Assembly (NCBI GenBank): GCA_019636615.1
Contig: JAHBXF010000001.1
Span: 1,488,001-1,552,000 of the forward strand
DNA length: 64,000 nt
From: Phycisphaeraceae bacterium
Lineage (GTDB): Bacteria > Planctomycetota > Phycisphaerae > Phycisphaerales > UBA1924
Direction: 5' to 3'
This document shows, piece after piece, positions 45,402 to 54,182 of the stretch. Position 1 is the stretch's first letter. The number at the start of each line of letters is the position of its first letter. The notes under the pieces were generated by a model. That model was not told the DNA's origin and did not search any database. It saw only the letters and a program-made list of their open reading frames with translations. The position numbers and the translations under genes were made by a program.

Positions 45402-45407
45402 TAAAAT
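45402..45407 (+). promoter_or_regulatory. Possible -10 box (TAAAAT)
   Basis: TAAAAT 25 bp upstream of the ATG at 45432, with AAGGAG (45418-45423) between them. No TTGACA-like -35 is found at the right distance. Confidence 0.3.
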
Positions 45408-45431
45408 GATGTTCACCAAGGAGAGAGCGCC

Positions 45432-46697
45432 ATGAAGACGACTGTGTTGATCGCCGCGATGACCGCGCTTGCCGGCACCTCGTGTGCGCAGGTGCTGTAT
45501 ACCGAGACGTTTGATGGGGGCGTTGGCGGGTGGTCGGTGTGGACGACGAACAACAACACGTTCGCGGCGACCCACATCGCGACGGGTGGCTCTCCGGGTG
45601 GGGGTTTTATCCGCAGCAGCGACCCGGACAACGGGGTGTCGTACTGGCGTGCGCCGGCGTCGTTCCGTGCCGCGCTGGCGGGGGCGATGGGCGGGAGTGT
45701 GTCGTATCAGGGGCGGGTGTCGCCGGCGACGCCGTTGATTTTTCACGCGGACATGATCGCGACGGGCGGCGGGCAGACGCTGTATCTTGACATGCCAGAC
45801 CCGGCGTCGAATGCGTGGCTGCCGTTCCGGGCGTATTTCGACCTGTGCGCGCAGTGGCGGGTGGGGTCGCTGACCGGGCCGCTGGCGACCTTTGAGCAGA
45901 TCCAGGCGATGCTGGCGGACTGCACGGACTTTCTCATCCGCGCCGAGTTCCGCAACGGGACGGAGACGAACGACCTTGACACGGTGGTGATCGACGCGGC
46001 GGGCCGGGAGTTTGAAGAGGCGCAGAGCGGCTTTGACACCGACCTGGAGGGGTGGGGGGCTGTCGGCGATTTCTTCCCGCTGGAGTGGATGGCGACTGGC
46101 GGCAACCCCGGGGGGTATCTGCAGGTCCGCGACCGCAACACGGGCCAACTCATTTCGTATGTGGCGCCGCAGAAGTTCTTGTGCGATCAGGCGCCGGCGA
46201 TCGGCGGCGTGCTGACGTTTGATCTCAAGACCACGGCCAACGAGAGTGTGCCCTCGGCGTCGCAGGCGGACGTGTGGATCGAGGGGGCCAACGGCGTGGT
46301 GCTGGCGGCGAGGCTGCCGTTCCCGCCGCTGCCCGTGTGGACTTCGTACGAACTGCCGATCGTGGCCGGGGCGTGGCGCATCGACAACATGCTGGGTGCA
46401 GTTCCTTCGGCCGAGGTCTTCAGGGATGTGCTGTCGAACGTGAGCGGGCTGCGCATCAGGGCCGAGTTCAGCACCACGGCGGACATCGGCGGGCTCGACA
46501 ACGTGTACCTGGGCAACCCGTTCCCCTGCCCGGCGGACTACAACCAGGACGGGGGCGTGGACGGTGCGGACGTTGAGGCGTTCTTCGCCGCGTGGAGCGA
46601 GGGCCTGTCGTCGGCGGATGTGAACTACGACGGGGGCGTGGACGGTGCGGACGTCGAGACGTTCTTCAACGCGTGGGAAGCGGGCGGGTGCGACTGA
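45432..46697 (+). CDS. Secreted protein with duplicated laminin-B-like domain and dockerin-like EF-hands
   Basis: 421 residues. A signal peptide (MKTTVLIAAMTALAGTSCAQ) precedes two related beta-rich domains. The first begins ETFDGGVGGW and the second SGFDTDLEGW, each with an ATGG(S/N)PGG motif, a pattern of laminin B/CBM-like extracellular domains. The C-terminus has two Ca-binding loops, DYNQDGGVDGADVEAFF and NYDGGVDGADVETFFN, the planctomycete dockerin-like or EF-hand pair. At DNA level 26 bp are identical between the two loops (46548-46573 and 46629-46654), a sign of recent duplication or conversion. It lacks the PEP-CTERM tail of the other secreted proteins. Start supported by AAGGAG. Confidence 0.78.
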   Translation: MKTTVLIAAMTALAGTSCAQVLYTETFDGGVGGWSVWTTNNNTFAATHIATGGSPGGGFIRSSDPDNGVSYWRAPASFRAALAGAMGGSVSYQGRVSPATPLIFHADMIATGGGQTLYLDMPDPASNAWLPFRAYFDLCAQWRVGSLTGPLATFEQIQAMLADCTDFLIRAEFRNGTETNDLDTVVIDAAGREFEEAQSGFDTDLEGWGAVGDFFPLEWMATGGNPGGYLQVRDRNTGQLISYVAPQKFLCDQAPAIGGVLTFDLKTTANESVPSASQADVWIEGANGVVLAARLPFPPLPVWTSYELPIVAGAWRIDNMLGAVPSAEVFRDVLSNVSGLRIRAEFSTTADIGGLDNVYLGNPFPCPADYNQDGGVDGADVEAFFAAWSEGLSSADVNYDGGVDGADVETFFNAWEAGGCD

Positions 46698-46711
46698 GCG
46701 CGGCGCGCCGG

Positions 46712-47980
46712 TCAGCGTTTCTGTTCGCGGATGAGGATGTCGAGCAGGGCCTGCTCGGCGTCGCGGTATCGCTGCATGGCCTCGGTGAGGGCCAGGCCGG
46801 CCTCGTCGATTCGTCGGCCGTCGTCGGTTCGGGTGGTGGCGCCCGCGGCGAGAGACTCGATGGTTTCGCTGGCGGCGCGCACGTCGCTGGCGGCCTCGGC
46901 GAAGGCGCGGGTGGCGTCGTAGAGCGACTGCGTGCTGAGTTCCTTGTTGGTGGGGCGGTAGAGGGCGCGCCAGGGCTGCGAGCGCACTTCGACGGCGGTG
47001 AGTTTGAGGTTGTCAGACATCAGGCGCAGGTTGGCCATGATGCGGCGCACGTTGGGCGTCTGCTCGTCGGCGATGGTGGAGACGCGGTCGAGCGCGCCGC
47101 GGAGCATGTCGATGGCGGCACGCCCGTCTGCCAGGGCGGTGTTGATCTGGTCGAGGGTCTGCGTGTCGAGTTTGTTCGCGGCCGATTCGACGCTCTCGAT
47201 GAAAGCGTCGATGCGGGCGCGGTTGTCGGTGATGATGGCGCGGGCGTCGGCGATGGTGGCGCGGGCGTCGGCGATTCCTGCGCGGCTGTCGTCCACGAGG
47301 GCGGGCAGGCCGCCCGCGGCGGATTGCGCGCTGGCGAGGATGCTCTCGACCGATTGGCTCCAGGCGTCGAAGCGGGCGCGCAGGTCGCTGATGAGTTGGC
47401 GTGCGTCGGCGATGCCCTCTTCGGCCTGCGGCGAGACGGTCTGCACGAGCGAGGAGAGTCGGCTGGTTGATTCGTCGAGGTTGCGGATGATGGCGCGGAC
47501 GTCTTCGATCTGCTTTGGCCCGATGCCCGCCTGCGCGAGGAAGGCCGGGGGCGCCAGGCCGCCGGTGATGGTGCTGCCGTCGGCGAGCGGGGGCGCGCCG
47601 TTGTCGGCGGTGCCCACGTGGGAGATGTTGATGCTCGAGAGGGTGCCCAGCAACGGACGGTCGAGCGAGATCACGGCGTCTGGGTAGAGTTCCAGCCCGG
47701 CGGGGATCTCGATGCGCACGTCAACGGCCTGGCTGGCGCCTTGCGCGGGGTGAGTGGCGATGGAGGTGACGCGGCCGATCTTCTGACCGCCGAGGTTGAC
47801 AAACGAGCCGGGCTTGATGCCCGGCGCGCCCATCTCGAGGGGGAACCGCACGACGATGGTGCGGGTGGGGCCCAGGCCCTTGTGCTCGCTGAGCATGAAA
47901 CTGACAAAGACCGCCAACGCGAGCCCGAAGACCACGAAGAGGCCGGCCAGGATGTTGTCGCGTGTTGTTCGCCCGGACAT
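46712..47980 (-). CDS. MlaD-family (MCE domain) lipid-transport protein
   Basis: 422 residues. One N-terminal transmembrane helix (ILAGLFVVFGLALAVFVSFM) anchors a periplasmic MCE domain (about residues 40-140: GIKPGSFVNLGGQKIGRVTS, VDVRIEIPAGLELYPD, LGTLSSINISHVG). A long alpha-helical, coiled-coil-like tail follows with repeats such as ADARATIADARAIITDNRA. It is the substrate-binding part of an Mla-type phospholipid transporter and probably works with the ATPase 48 bp upstream (48029-48922). The permease MlaE is not adjacent. Confidence 0.85.
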   Translation of the reverse strand: MSGRTTRDNILAGLFVVFGLALAVFVSFMLSEHKGLGPTRTIVVRFPLEMGAPGIKPGSFVNLGGQKIGRVTSIATHPAQGASQAVDVRIEIPAGLELYPDAVISLDRPLLGTLSSINISHVGTADNGAPPLADGSTITGGLAPPAFLAQAGIGPKQIEDVRAIIRNLDESTSRLSSLVQTVSPQAEEGIADARQLISDLRARFDAWSQSVESILASAQSAAGGLPALVDDSRAGIADARATIADARAIITDNRARIDAFIESVESAANKLDTQTLDQINTALADGRAAIDMLRGALDRVSTIADEQTPNVRRIMANLRLMSDNLKLTAVEVRSQPWRALYRPTNKELSTQSLYDATRAFAEAASDVRAASETIESLAAGATTRTDDGRRIDEAGLALTEAMQRYRDAEQALLDILIREQKR

Positions 47981-48028
47981 GGTGAGAGGATACTCCCGAG
48001 AAGAGGGCGTGAAGCGGGTGGGTGGCGA

Positions 48029-48922
48029 TCAGGCCGAGCGGGTGGGGATGATGCTGGGCGTGCTGATCACGACATCATCGCCGAAGAGGGCCCTGGCGAG
48101 CGCGTCGGTGTGTTTGCGCTGGGTGATGGGGCCTTCGGCGTCGCCCCGCAGGAACTGGCGGATGAGGCGCTGGTCTGGCGGCAGCGCCTCGGCGTGCGCC
48201 TCGTCGGTGTGCCTGAGGGTGTTGAACCACTCGCGCGATTCGACGGCGAGCATGCGGCCGGAGTCGAACATGGCCATGCGGTCGGCGATTGAGAAGGCGG
48301 AATCCATCTCGTGGGTGACAACGACGCTGGTGACGCCGAGTTTCTGGGTGAGGTCGCTGATGAGGCGGTCGATCTGCGCGCTGGTGACGGGGTCGAGGCC
48401 CGCGCTGGGCTCGTCGTAGAAGAGGATCTCGGGGTCGAGGGCCAGGGCGCGCGCGAGGCCGGCGCGTTTCTTCATGCCGCCGGAGATCTGCGCGGGGTAT
48501 TTGTCGGCGTGTTCGAGCAGGCCGACGAGTTCGAGTTTGATCTTGACCTGGATGTCGATGATCTCGCGGTCGAGGTTGGTGTGTTCGTGGATGGGGAGGG
48601 CGACGTTCTCGGCCAGCGTCATGGAGTTGAAGAGTGCGCCGCTCTGAAAGAGGATTCCGAATCGGCGGCGGATGTCGTCGAGTGCGGTGCGCTTGAGGCC
48701 GACCATCTCCTGCCCCAGCAGGCGGATGCTGCCGGAATCAGGCGGGAAGGAACCGATGATGAGGCGCAGGAGGGTGCTCTTGCCCGAGCCCGAGCCGCCC
48801 ATGATGACCATGGTTTCGCCGCGGCGCACGTCGAGGTTGACGCCGTCGAGCACGGTGCGCCCGCCGAAACTCTTGCGGATGTTGCGCAGGGAGATGACGG
48901 CCTGGCTGTCGCCCTGGGTCAT
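48029..48922 (-). CDS. MlaF-like ABC transporter ATP-binding protein
   Basis: 297 residues from the ATG at 48922. Walker A GGSGSGKST, signature ISGGMKKRAGLARAL, Walker B EILFYDEPSAGLDP, and the H-loop VVVTHEMDSAFSIADRM. GILFQSGALFNSMTLAENVA and KKRAGLARAL are characteristic of the MlaF/Mkl group, which powers lipid transport with an MlaE permease and an MCE protein. It overlaps the upstream DUF4190 gene by 4 bp (ATGA). The C-terminal 50 residues (QRKHTDALARALFGDDVVIS) are an extension. Confidence 0.88.
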   Translation of the reverse strand: MTQGDSQAVISLRNIRKSFGGRTVLDGVNLDVRRGETMVIMGGSGSGKSTLLRLIIGSFPPDSGSIRLLGQEMVGLKRTALDDIRRRFGILFQSGALFNSMTLAENVALPIHEHTNLDREIIDIQVKIKLELVGLLEHADKYPAQISGGMKKRAGLARALALDPEILFYDEPSAGLDPVTSAQIDRLISDLTQKLGVTSVVVTHEMDSAFSIADRMAMFDSGRMLAVESREWFNTLRHTDEAHAEALPPDQRLIRQFLRGDAEGPITQRKHTDALARALFGDDVVISTPSIIPTRSA

Positions 48923-49668
48923 GGGTTCTCCGCGGGGGCGGGCTGGCCGTCGGCGGGCGGGAGGGGGCGTGCCTCGGGGTTGTAGAGAAGGATCTCGCGC
49001 CCGCCGGTAAAGAGGCCGATGTTCTTGATGGGCAGGGTGTTGTTGTTGGCGGGGGTGGCGTTGGTGTCGATCACCAGGCCGAGCACGGCCTGACCCTTGG
49101 CGAAGGTCATGGGGATCGGGATGGTGTTGGCGCGGCCCTGGAACTGCTGTATCTCCTGGCCCATGGTCGAGAACTGCTGGATGTAGTTGATGAAACCGCT
49201 GGGGCCGCTGACGAAGCCGCCGAGCGTGTCGGTGTAGGCGGTGCGGAAGGCTTCGATATCGGCGTCGGTGAGTTTGGTGGCGGCGTCGCCGGTGAGCGAG
49301 GCGCGCACCTGGTCGTACTCGCGGTTGTCGATGTGGCGGACGAGTTTTTCGGCGGGCATCACCATCTGGGTGCCCATGGTGTTCATGATGGACATGGTGC
49401 CGACGGCCAGGCCGACCCACACCATGGTGAAGAGGAGGCCCAGGATGATGCCGGCGATGGCCAGGCCGCGCCCGCTCAGGCGCCCGCCGGAACTGCCGAT
49501 GAAGAGGAGTGCGGCGATGCCGCAGATGGCGCCGAGCACACCCAGGCCCGGGATGAAGCAGATGAGGCCCATGACGAGGGAAAGGATGGCCAGCACACTG
49601 ACGCGCTCTTCCAAGGGCATGTCGTCGATGGGGAACTGGCCGTAGCCGCCGGAGTGCATGCTTGTCAT
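48919..49668 (-). CDS. DUF4190-like membrane protein
   Basis: 249 residues. Two hydrophobic hairpin segments (VSVLAILSLVMGLICFIPGLGVLG, shown in parts, and GLAIAGIILGLLFTMVWVGLA) around the GG of GSSGGRLSGRGLAIAG match DUF4190/DUF4870-like small membrane domains. A soluble C-terminal domain of about 140 residues follows (HIDNREYDQVRASLTGDAAT, then a terminal VIDTNATPANNNTLPIKNIG), resembling NTF2-like folds. It lies in the place where an MlaE permease might be expected, but it does not look like MlaE. First gene of the group at 49.7-46.7 kb. Confidence 0.65.
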   Translation of the reverse strand: MTSMHSGGYGQFPIDDMPLEERVSVLAILSLVMGLICFIPGLGVLGAICGIAALLFIGSSGGRLSGRGLAIAGIILGLLFTMVWVGLAVGTMSIMNTMGTQMVMPAEKLVRHIDNREYDQVRASLTGDAATKLTDADIEAFRTAYTDTLGGFVSGPSGFINYIQQFSTMGQEIQQFQGRANTIPIPMTFAKGQAVLGLVIDTNATPANNNTLPIKNIGLFTGGREILLYNPEARPLPPADGQPAPAENP

Positions 49669-49747
49669 GGCAGGAGAATAGGGGGTGTGGGGTGTGTGTG
49701 GAGGGCGCGTGGGCGTGCGCGCGGCGCGGGCGCGTGGGGGCGGGGAT

Positions 49748-51292
49748 TCAGGCCGCGCTGCGGTGCGGGTAGAGGCGGATGACGGCCGGGGCTCGACGTG
49801 CGAGCCAGGCGGCGGCGATCTCTTCCTGATGAATGCAGGAACTCACGACGACGGCATCGGCGGGCGGGGCGTGGTCTGGTGAGAACACGGGCCAGCCCCA
49901 GAGCGTGGTGTTGTGCCTGGCGGGGTCGTCGTCGGTGATGGCGATGATGCGGTCGCTGAAGCGGGCGAGCACGGCGGCCAGGGCCAGGGTGTGCGCCCCG
50001 GCGCCGTGAAGAATGACGCGTTTGCCGGCGAGGGGTTCGAGGGCGGCGGCCATGCGCTGCGCGGCGTCGAAGGGGACACTGCCGGCGGGGGAGGTAGGGT
50101 GAGCGGGGGCGGTATACGCCAGGGGCATCGAAGCGGGCCAGGCGCGGGGCGGAGAGGCGGCGCAGGTGTCGAGGAGGGCGGCGCAGGCCGAGAGGTGGCG
50201 GTCAAGGGAGAAGCGGTCGCGGGTGTGGGCCGCGGCGAGGTTTCCCATGTGGGCGAGGTGGCTGATGCCGCGCTGATGGAGGAGGGTGGCGATGCGGCGG
50301 GCCATGGCCTCGCCGATGTGTGTGGGGGTGTCGTCGGCGGGAACCGTGATGCCGGTGAGGTTGTCGGTGAGGGCGTCGGCCACGCCGGAGCGGACATGGG
50401 TGACGATGGGCACACAGCCGTGGCTCATGGCTTCGAGCATGGCGATGCTGAGGCCTTCGGCACGGGAGGGGAGGACGAAGAGATCGGCGGCGGTGTAGTG
50501 TGCGGGGAGGTTGTGGGGCGGGCAGGGTGGGAGGAGCGACCAGTGCGGGCGCGCGGCTGCGTCGCGCGCGATGCGTGGCGCGGCGGGGCCGTCGCCGATG
50601 ATGGTGAGGTGGTGAGGGATGTTGTGTGAGGTGAGTGTGTCGCTGAGCGGGGCCAGCGCGCTGACGCGTTTGACGCCTTCTTCGAGCCGCCCGGCGTAGA
50701 GCAGGCGCAGCGGGCCGGGGGCGCGTTCGGGGCGGTGGGGCGAGGTGGGGATGGGCACGCCGTACGGGATGTGCGCGCTGTGAACTCTGAGGCGCGACAT
50801 GGGTTCGCGCAGGGTGGAGTGGATGTGGGCGCTGACGGCGACACAGGCGCTCAGGGCGGGTGCGTAGCGCTGCAGCACGGCGCGGTCATAGTCGCTGTCG
50901 AGGTGGCACCAGCCGACGAGACGCACGCGCCGGGGCATGGTGAGCGTGAGCGCGGCGGCGGCGGCGTAGCAGTCGCCCAGAAGGTTGGGGGCGATGATGA
51001 CGGGTGTGTTGCCGCCGTCGCTGATGGCGTGCGCGGCGTCGGCGTAGAAGGCGCTGATGGGGGCGATGTCGCCGGCGAGGGGCTCGAAGGCGGGCAGGTG
51101 AGAGGCGCAGAAGAGACGCACACCCGGCGCGGGGCGCGCGGCGAGGGGCGCGTAGTTGTCGGCGGGTCGGTGCGTGATGATGCCCACGCGCCGGCCCTGC
51201 TGCGTGAGCCCGTTGGCGAGGCGGAGCGCCCAGGTCACGACGCCGCTGGTGTGCAGGCCGCCGGGCAGGGGGATGAGCAGCGGGGCGTTCAC
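49748..51292 (-). CDS. GT4-type glycosyltransferase with C-terminal extra domain
   Basis: 514 residues. GT-B fold: N-terminal PLPGGLHTSGVVTWALRLAN, linker LRLLYAGRLEEGVKR, and the donor-site motif LPSRAEGLSIAMLEAMSHGC with the E-x7-E signature. After about residue 385 there is an additional domain of 125 residues (KRVILHGAGAHTLALAAVLA, ITDDDPARHNTTLWGWPVF) that looks like a small Rossmann nucleotide-binding domain, unusual for this family. The gene overlaps the next upstream one by 4 bp. It probably adds a sugar in surface polysaccharide synthesis. Confidence 0.78.
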   Translation of the reverse strand: MNAPLLIPLPGGLHTSGVVTWALRLANGLTQQGRRVGIITHRPADNYAPLAARPAPGVRLFCASHLPAFEPLAGDIAPISAFYADAAHAISDGGNTPVIIAPNLLGDCYAAAAALTLTMPRRVRLVGWCHLDSDYDRAVLQRYAPALSACVAVSAHIHSTLREPMSRLRVHSAHIPYGVPIPTSPHRPERAPGPLRLLYAGRLEEGVKRVSALAPLSDTLTSHNIPHHLTIIGDGPAAPRIARDAAARPHWSLLPPCPPHNLPAHYTAADLFVLPSRAEGLSIAMLEAMSHGCVPIVTHVRSGVADALTDNLTGITVPADDTPTHIGEAMARRIATLLHQRGISHLAHMGNLAAAHTRDRFSLDRHLSACAALLDTCAASPPRAWPASMPLAYTAPAHPTSPAGSVPFDAAQRMAAALEPLAGKRVILHGAGAHTLALAAVLARFSDRIIAITDDDPARHNTTLWGWPVFSPDHAPPADAVVVSSCIHQEEIAAAWLARRAPAVIRLYPHRSAA

Positions 51293-52491
51293 GCGGCGCG
51301 GAATTCAAGGAGTGAGGCGCTTTGCAGGGCGCCCCAGATGCGACGGGCGCGGTTGACGTAACTGAAGGATTCGGCGGCGGCGCGGGCCGCGCTGTGGCGC
51401 GCGGCGGCGGACTGCGGCGTTTCGCGCATGGCGATGGCGGTCTGCGTGGCGAGAGAGTGGGGGTGGTCTGGGGCGAACCAGCGGACGGCGGGAGAAGCAA
51501 CCCACGCGAGCAGACCGGGGATGGCGGAGGCGACAACGGGGCGCGTGGAGGCGAGGTATTCGGCGAGTTTGACGGGGCTTGTCCAGCGTGCCGAGCAGTC
51601 GAAGGCGCTGGGGGGAAGGAGCAGGGCGTCGGCGTGCCAGAGGAATGGGGGCACGTCGCGGTGGGGCACTGCGCCGTGAACGACGACGTTGCGTCGCAGC
51701 GCGGCGAGGGGGCGCACGCGGGCGAGGTCTTCGGGCGCGCCGCCGACGAGGTGGAATTGCCATTCGGGCTTGAGGCGCGCGGCTTCGAGGATGGTGGGGA
51801 TGCCCTTGGAGTCGTAGAGGTGGCCGCAATAGACCACGTGCGGGCCGGGGTGCGGGGCGTAGGGGGACTGGCCGATGCCGTCGGCCGGGGGCGTGAAGAG
51901 GTCGAGGTCTACACCGTCTGGGACGACATGAACACTGCCGGGGGCGGCGCCCAGGCTTTCGTACCAGGTGCGAAGAGAATCGGAGATGGTGACCACGCCG
52001 CGGATGCCGGCGGGGGAGGCGGTGGAAGCGAGCGCCTCGCGGACCACGGCGCGCTGATCGCCGACGTGGGCGTGGGTTTCCATCACGACGGGTGCGCCAA
52101 GAGCGGCGGCGCGGAGCGCGCCGACGAAGTGGCGTGCGTAGACGAGATCGGGTGTGAGGGCGGCGGCCTGTGCGCCGGCCCACTCGCCCACGGCGCGGGA
52201 GAGGTGTTCGGGGTTGGCGGGGACATCGCCCGGGAAGAGCATCACACGCAGGTGGGGTTCGCCGTACTCGGCCAGGAGGTGCGCGGGGTCTGCGGCGGGG
52301 TCTTCGGGGGCGCGGCAGCAGACGACGACATCATCGCCCAGGCGGCGCAGGCCACCGGCGGTCTTGAAGACGTTGATGGCATGAGCTCGGTGGCTGCCCA
52401 GGGGCGCCTCGGTGATGACAACGACGCGGCGTGGCGCGGCGCGGCCCAGGTGCAGGGTGCGCTCTGAGGCCGGTGAGGGAGGGTGGTTCAT
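51289..52491 (-). CDS. Glycosyltransferase family 4 protein
   Basis: 400 residues from the ATG at 52491. A GT-B enzyme: N-terminal RRVVVITEAPLGSHRAHAIN and DLVYARHFVGALRA, C-terminal VHVVPDGVDLDLF, HVVYCGHLYDSKGIPTILEA, WQFHLVGGAPED, and LLPPSAFDCSARWTSPVKLA followed by EYLASTRPVVAS near the donor site. The E-x7-E motif is replaced by the SPVKLAEYLA pattern. Both ends overlap neighbours by 4 bp (ATGA), so three genes are translationally coupled: methyltransferase, this gene, and the 514-residue transferase. Confidence 0.8.
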   Translation of the reverse strand: MNHPPSPASERTLHLGRAAPRRVVVITEAPLGSHRAHAINVFKTAGGLRRLGDDVVVCCRAPEDPAADPAHLLAEYGEPHLRVMLFPGDVPANPEHLSRAVGEWAGAQAAALTPDLVYARHFVGALRAAALGAPVVMETHAHVGDQRAVVREALASTASPAGIRGVVTISDSLRTWYESLGAAPGSVHVVPDGVDLDLFTPPADGIGQSPYAPHPGPHVVYCGHLYDSKGIPTILEAARLKPEWQFHLVGGAPEDLARVRPLAALRRNVVVHGAVPHRDVPPFLWHADALLLPPSAFDCSARWTSPVKLAEYLASTRPVVASAIPGLLAWVASPAVRWFAPDHPHSLATQTAIAMRETPQSAAARHSAARAAAESFSYVNRARRIWGALQSASLLEFRAA

Positions 52492-53285
52492 GCGGCGGCT
52501 TCCGTGGCGCGGGCGATGATGAACTGGCAGCACATGGGGGAGCGGTCGGCCTGGGCGCGCCGGAAGGCGCGTTCGGCGCGGCGCATGGGCCACGCGGGGG
52601 CATCGTCTTTGGGCGCGAGGCGGTGGGAGAGAATCTCGAAGCCACGCGAGGCGACGTAGCGGGCGAACTCGTCGCGGGCCCATTCCCGCACGTGCTCGGG
52701 CTTGTTCGAGGCCATGCAGGCGCGGCCGCGCTCGCGGGCGCGTTCGGGGGTTGAGAGAACGATGATGGTGCGCGGGTGCGAGCACGCGCGGATGAGCGAC
52801 ATCACGCCGTCGGGGTTGAGCAGGTGCTCGAGCACGTCGGCGCAGAGGATGAGGTCGAAGGCGCGGCCGAGGGTGCGCGGGGGGCATTCAAGGTCGCAGC
52901 GGATGGGGGTTGCCGACGGCAGGCGCTGCGTGGCCAGGGCGAGGGCGGCGGGTTGATCGAGGATGGTGATGTCGGGGACGATGGAGGCGAGGTGGATGCG
53001 GATTTTCTCGCCCACGCCGCAGCCGACATCGAGCAGCGAGCGGCAGGCGTGGGCGCGGGCCAGTCGCGCGGCGCGTGCGTAGACATGGTGTTGAAAGCGT
53101 GCGGAATCGGCGATGCGCCACGGGGCCCAGTAGGGCTCGGCCGCGTCGCGGTTGGTGTCGAGCGAGAGGTTGCGCGGCTGCTGGGCGTAGCCGCGCGGCA
53201 GGAAGAAGTTGGCCTCGCACCCCCCGCCCGCGTGGGGTGGTTGCGGCGAGGGCGCTTCTGTGTGGGGCATGGTGGACGTTGGCAT
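52488..53285 (-). CDS. SAM-dependent methyltransferase
   Basis: 265 residues from the ATG at 53285. Class I Rossmann methyltransferase: motif I SLLDVGCGVGEKIR, an acidic motif II (DITILDQPAAL), motif IV FDLILCADVLEHLLNPDGVM and a following TIIVLSTPERARERG. The N-terminal lead NFFLPRGYAQQPRNLSLDT is shared with other polysaccharide-cluster methyltransferases. It probably methylates a sugar of the surface glycan made by the coupled glycosyltransferases. The next gene upstream (53353-53913) is in the same direction 67 bp away. Confidence 0.8.
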   Translation of the reverse strand: MPTSTMPHTEAPSPQPPHAGGGCEANFFLPRGYAQQPRNLSLDTNRDAAEPYWAPWRIADSARFQHHVYARAARLARAHACRSLLDVGCGVGEKIRIHLASIVPDITILDQPAALALATQRLPSATPIRCDLECPPRTLGRAFDLILCADVLEHLLNPDGVMSLIRACSHPRTIIVLSTPERARERGRACMASNKPEHVREWARDEFARYVASRGFEILSHRLAPKDDAPAWPMRRAERAFRRAQADRSPMCCQFIIARATEAAA

Positions 53286-53352
53286 CGCGAAGAACCTCTG
53301 GCGCGTCGCGGGGCAAGGTCGGCCGGTCTTGCCAGCGGGCACGCGGAGTGTT

Positions 53353-53913
53353 CTATCGGTCAGCGAGCGCGTCGAGGAACCAATCGCAGACCTCGCGAAC
53401 TGCGCCGTGTCCACCCGGGCGGGTGGTGTGCACGTGCGCGACCGCCCGAGCGGGTGGCCACGCATCGGCGACGGCGATGGCCAGACCCACGAGTTTCATG
53501 CAGCCCACGTCGTTGGCGTCGTTGCCGACGTAAGCGGCCTGAGCGGGTGTGAGGTTGTGCGAGGCCAGGTAGGCGCAGAGCGCGGCGGGCTTGTCGTCGA
53601 TGCCTTGCATGCACTCGAGTTTGAGTTTGCGGCATCGCGCCGAGACCACCGGGTTCTGCTCTTTGCTCAGCACGAGCAGGCGCGGCGCGCCGGGTGCGGC
53701 GGCGAGCATGCCCAGGCCAAGGCCGTCGGAGCGGTTGCAGAAGACACCCTCGGTGCCGTCCTGCATGACGAGCACGCGGTTGTCGGTCATCACGCCGTCG
53801 AAGTCGAAGACCAGCAGCCGCAGTGAACGCAGGCGGGCGGGGCTCGGGTGGCCCGCGGCGGCGCTGTGGGCGTCGGGTGAGAGGTTGGCGTGGAGGGCGA
53901 GCGGGTTTCTCAT
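53353..53913 (-). CDS. KdsC-like HAD phosphatase
   Basis: 186 residues from the ATG at 53913. A C0-type HAD hydrolase: motif I LLVFDFDGVMTDN, motif II LLVLSKEQN, the QGIDDKPAAL segment, and motif III YVGNDANDVGCMKLVG. The nearest functions are 3-deoxy-manno-octulosonate 8-phosphate phosphatase (KdsC) and the phosphatase domains of NeuA/CMP-sugar enzymes. Next to surface-glycan genes, a role in making a KDO-like or sialic-acid-like sugar is likely. The first 30 residues are not conserved, so a later start is possible. Confidence 0.75.
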   Translation of the reverse strand: MRNPLALHANLSPDAHSAAAGHPSPARLRSLRLLVFDFDGVMTDNRVLVMQDGTEGVFCNRSDGLGLGMLAAAPGAPRLLVLSKEQNPVVSARCRKLKLECMQGIDDKPAALCAYLASHNLTPAQAAYVGNDANDVGCMKLVGLAIAVADAWPPARAVAHVHTTRPGGHGAVREVCDWFLDALADR

Positions 53914-53959
53914 GTCTCTTTCGTAGGCCGGGGATGTTCGGCGCGTCGTACCCTCGGGT

Positions 53960-54127
53960 GTGCCGGTTGATGATTGGCAGTTCTGGGTTGTCACGCTCAT
54001 CGCGCTCATCGCGGGGCTGCTGATCGTGCGCGCGACGCTTCCCGAGCGGCTGCGGCCCTTCCGGCGTCGCGGGCGGGGCAAGTCGGCGACATTGACAATC
54101 AAGGGCAAGGCGCGCGGGCGGGCGTGA
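53960..54127 (+). CDS. Small single-pass membrane protein
   Basis: 55 residues from a GTG at 53960 to a TGA at 54125-54127. One transmembrane helix (FWVVTLIALIAGLLIVRATL) is followed by a strongly basic tail (RLRPFRRRGRGK) and a short ATLTIKGKA strand. It lies in the gap between the KdsC-like gene and the DUF456 gene, in the direction of the latter. No clear ribosome-binding site. Function unknown; the coherent helix and tail make it more likely a gene than chance. Confidence 0.45.
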   Translation: MPVDDWQFWVVTLIALIAGLLIVRATLPERLRPFRRRGRGKSATLTIKGKARGRA

Positions 54128-54182
54128 TGGTCCGGGAACGGGCGGTCGAAACGCGCGGGCGCTGCTCCCAAAGAAAGAAGTG

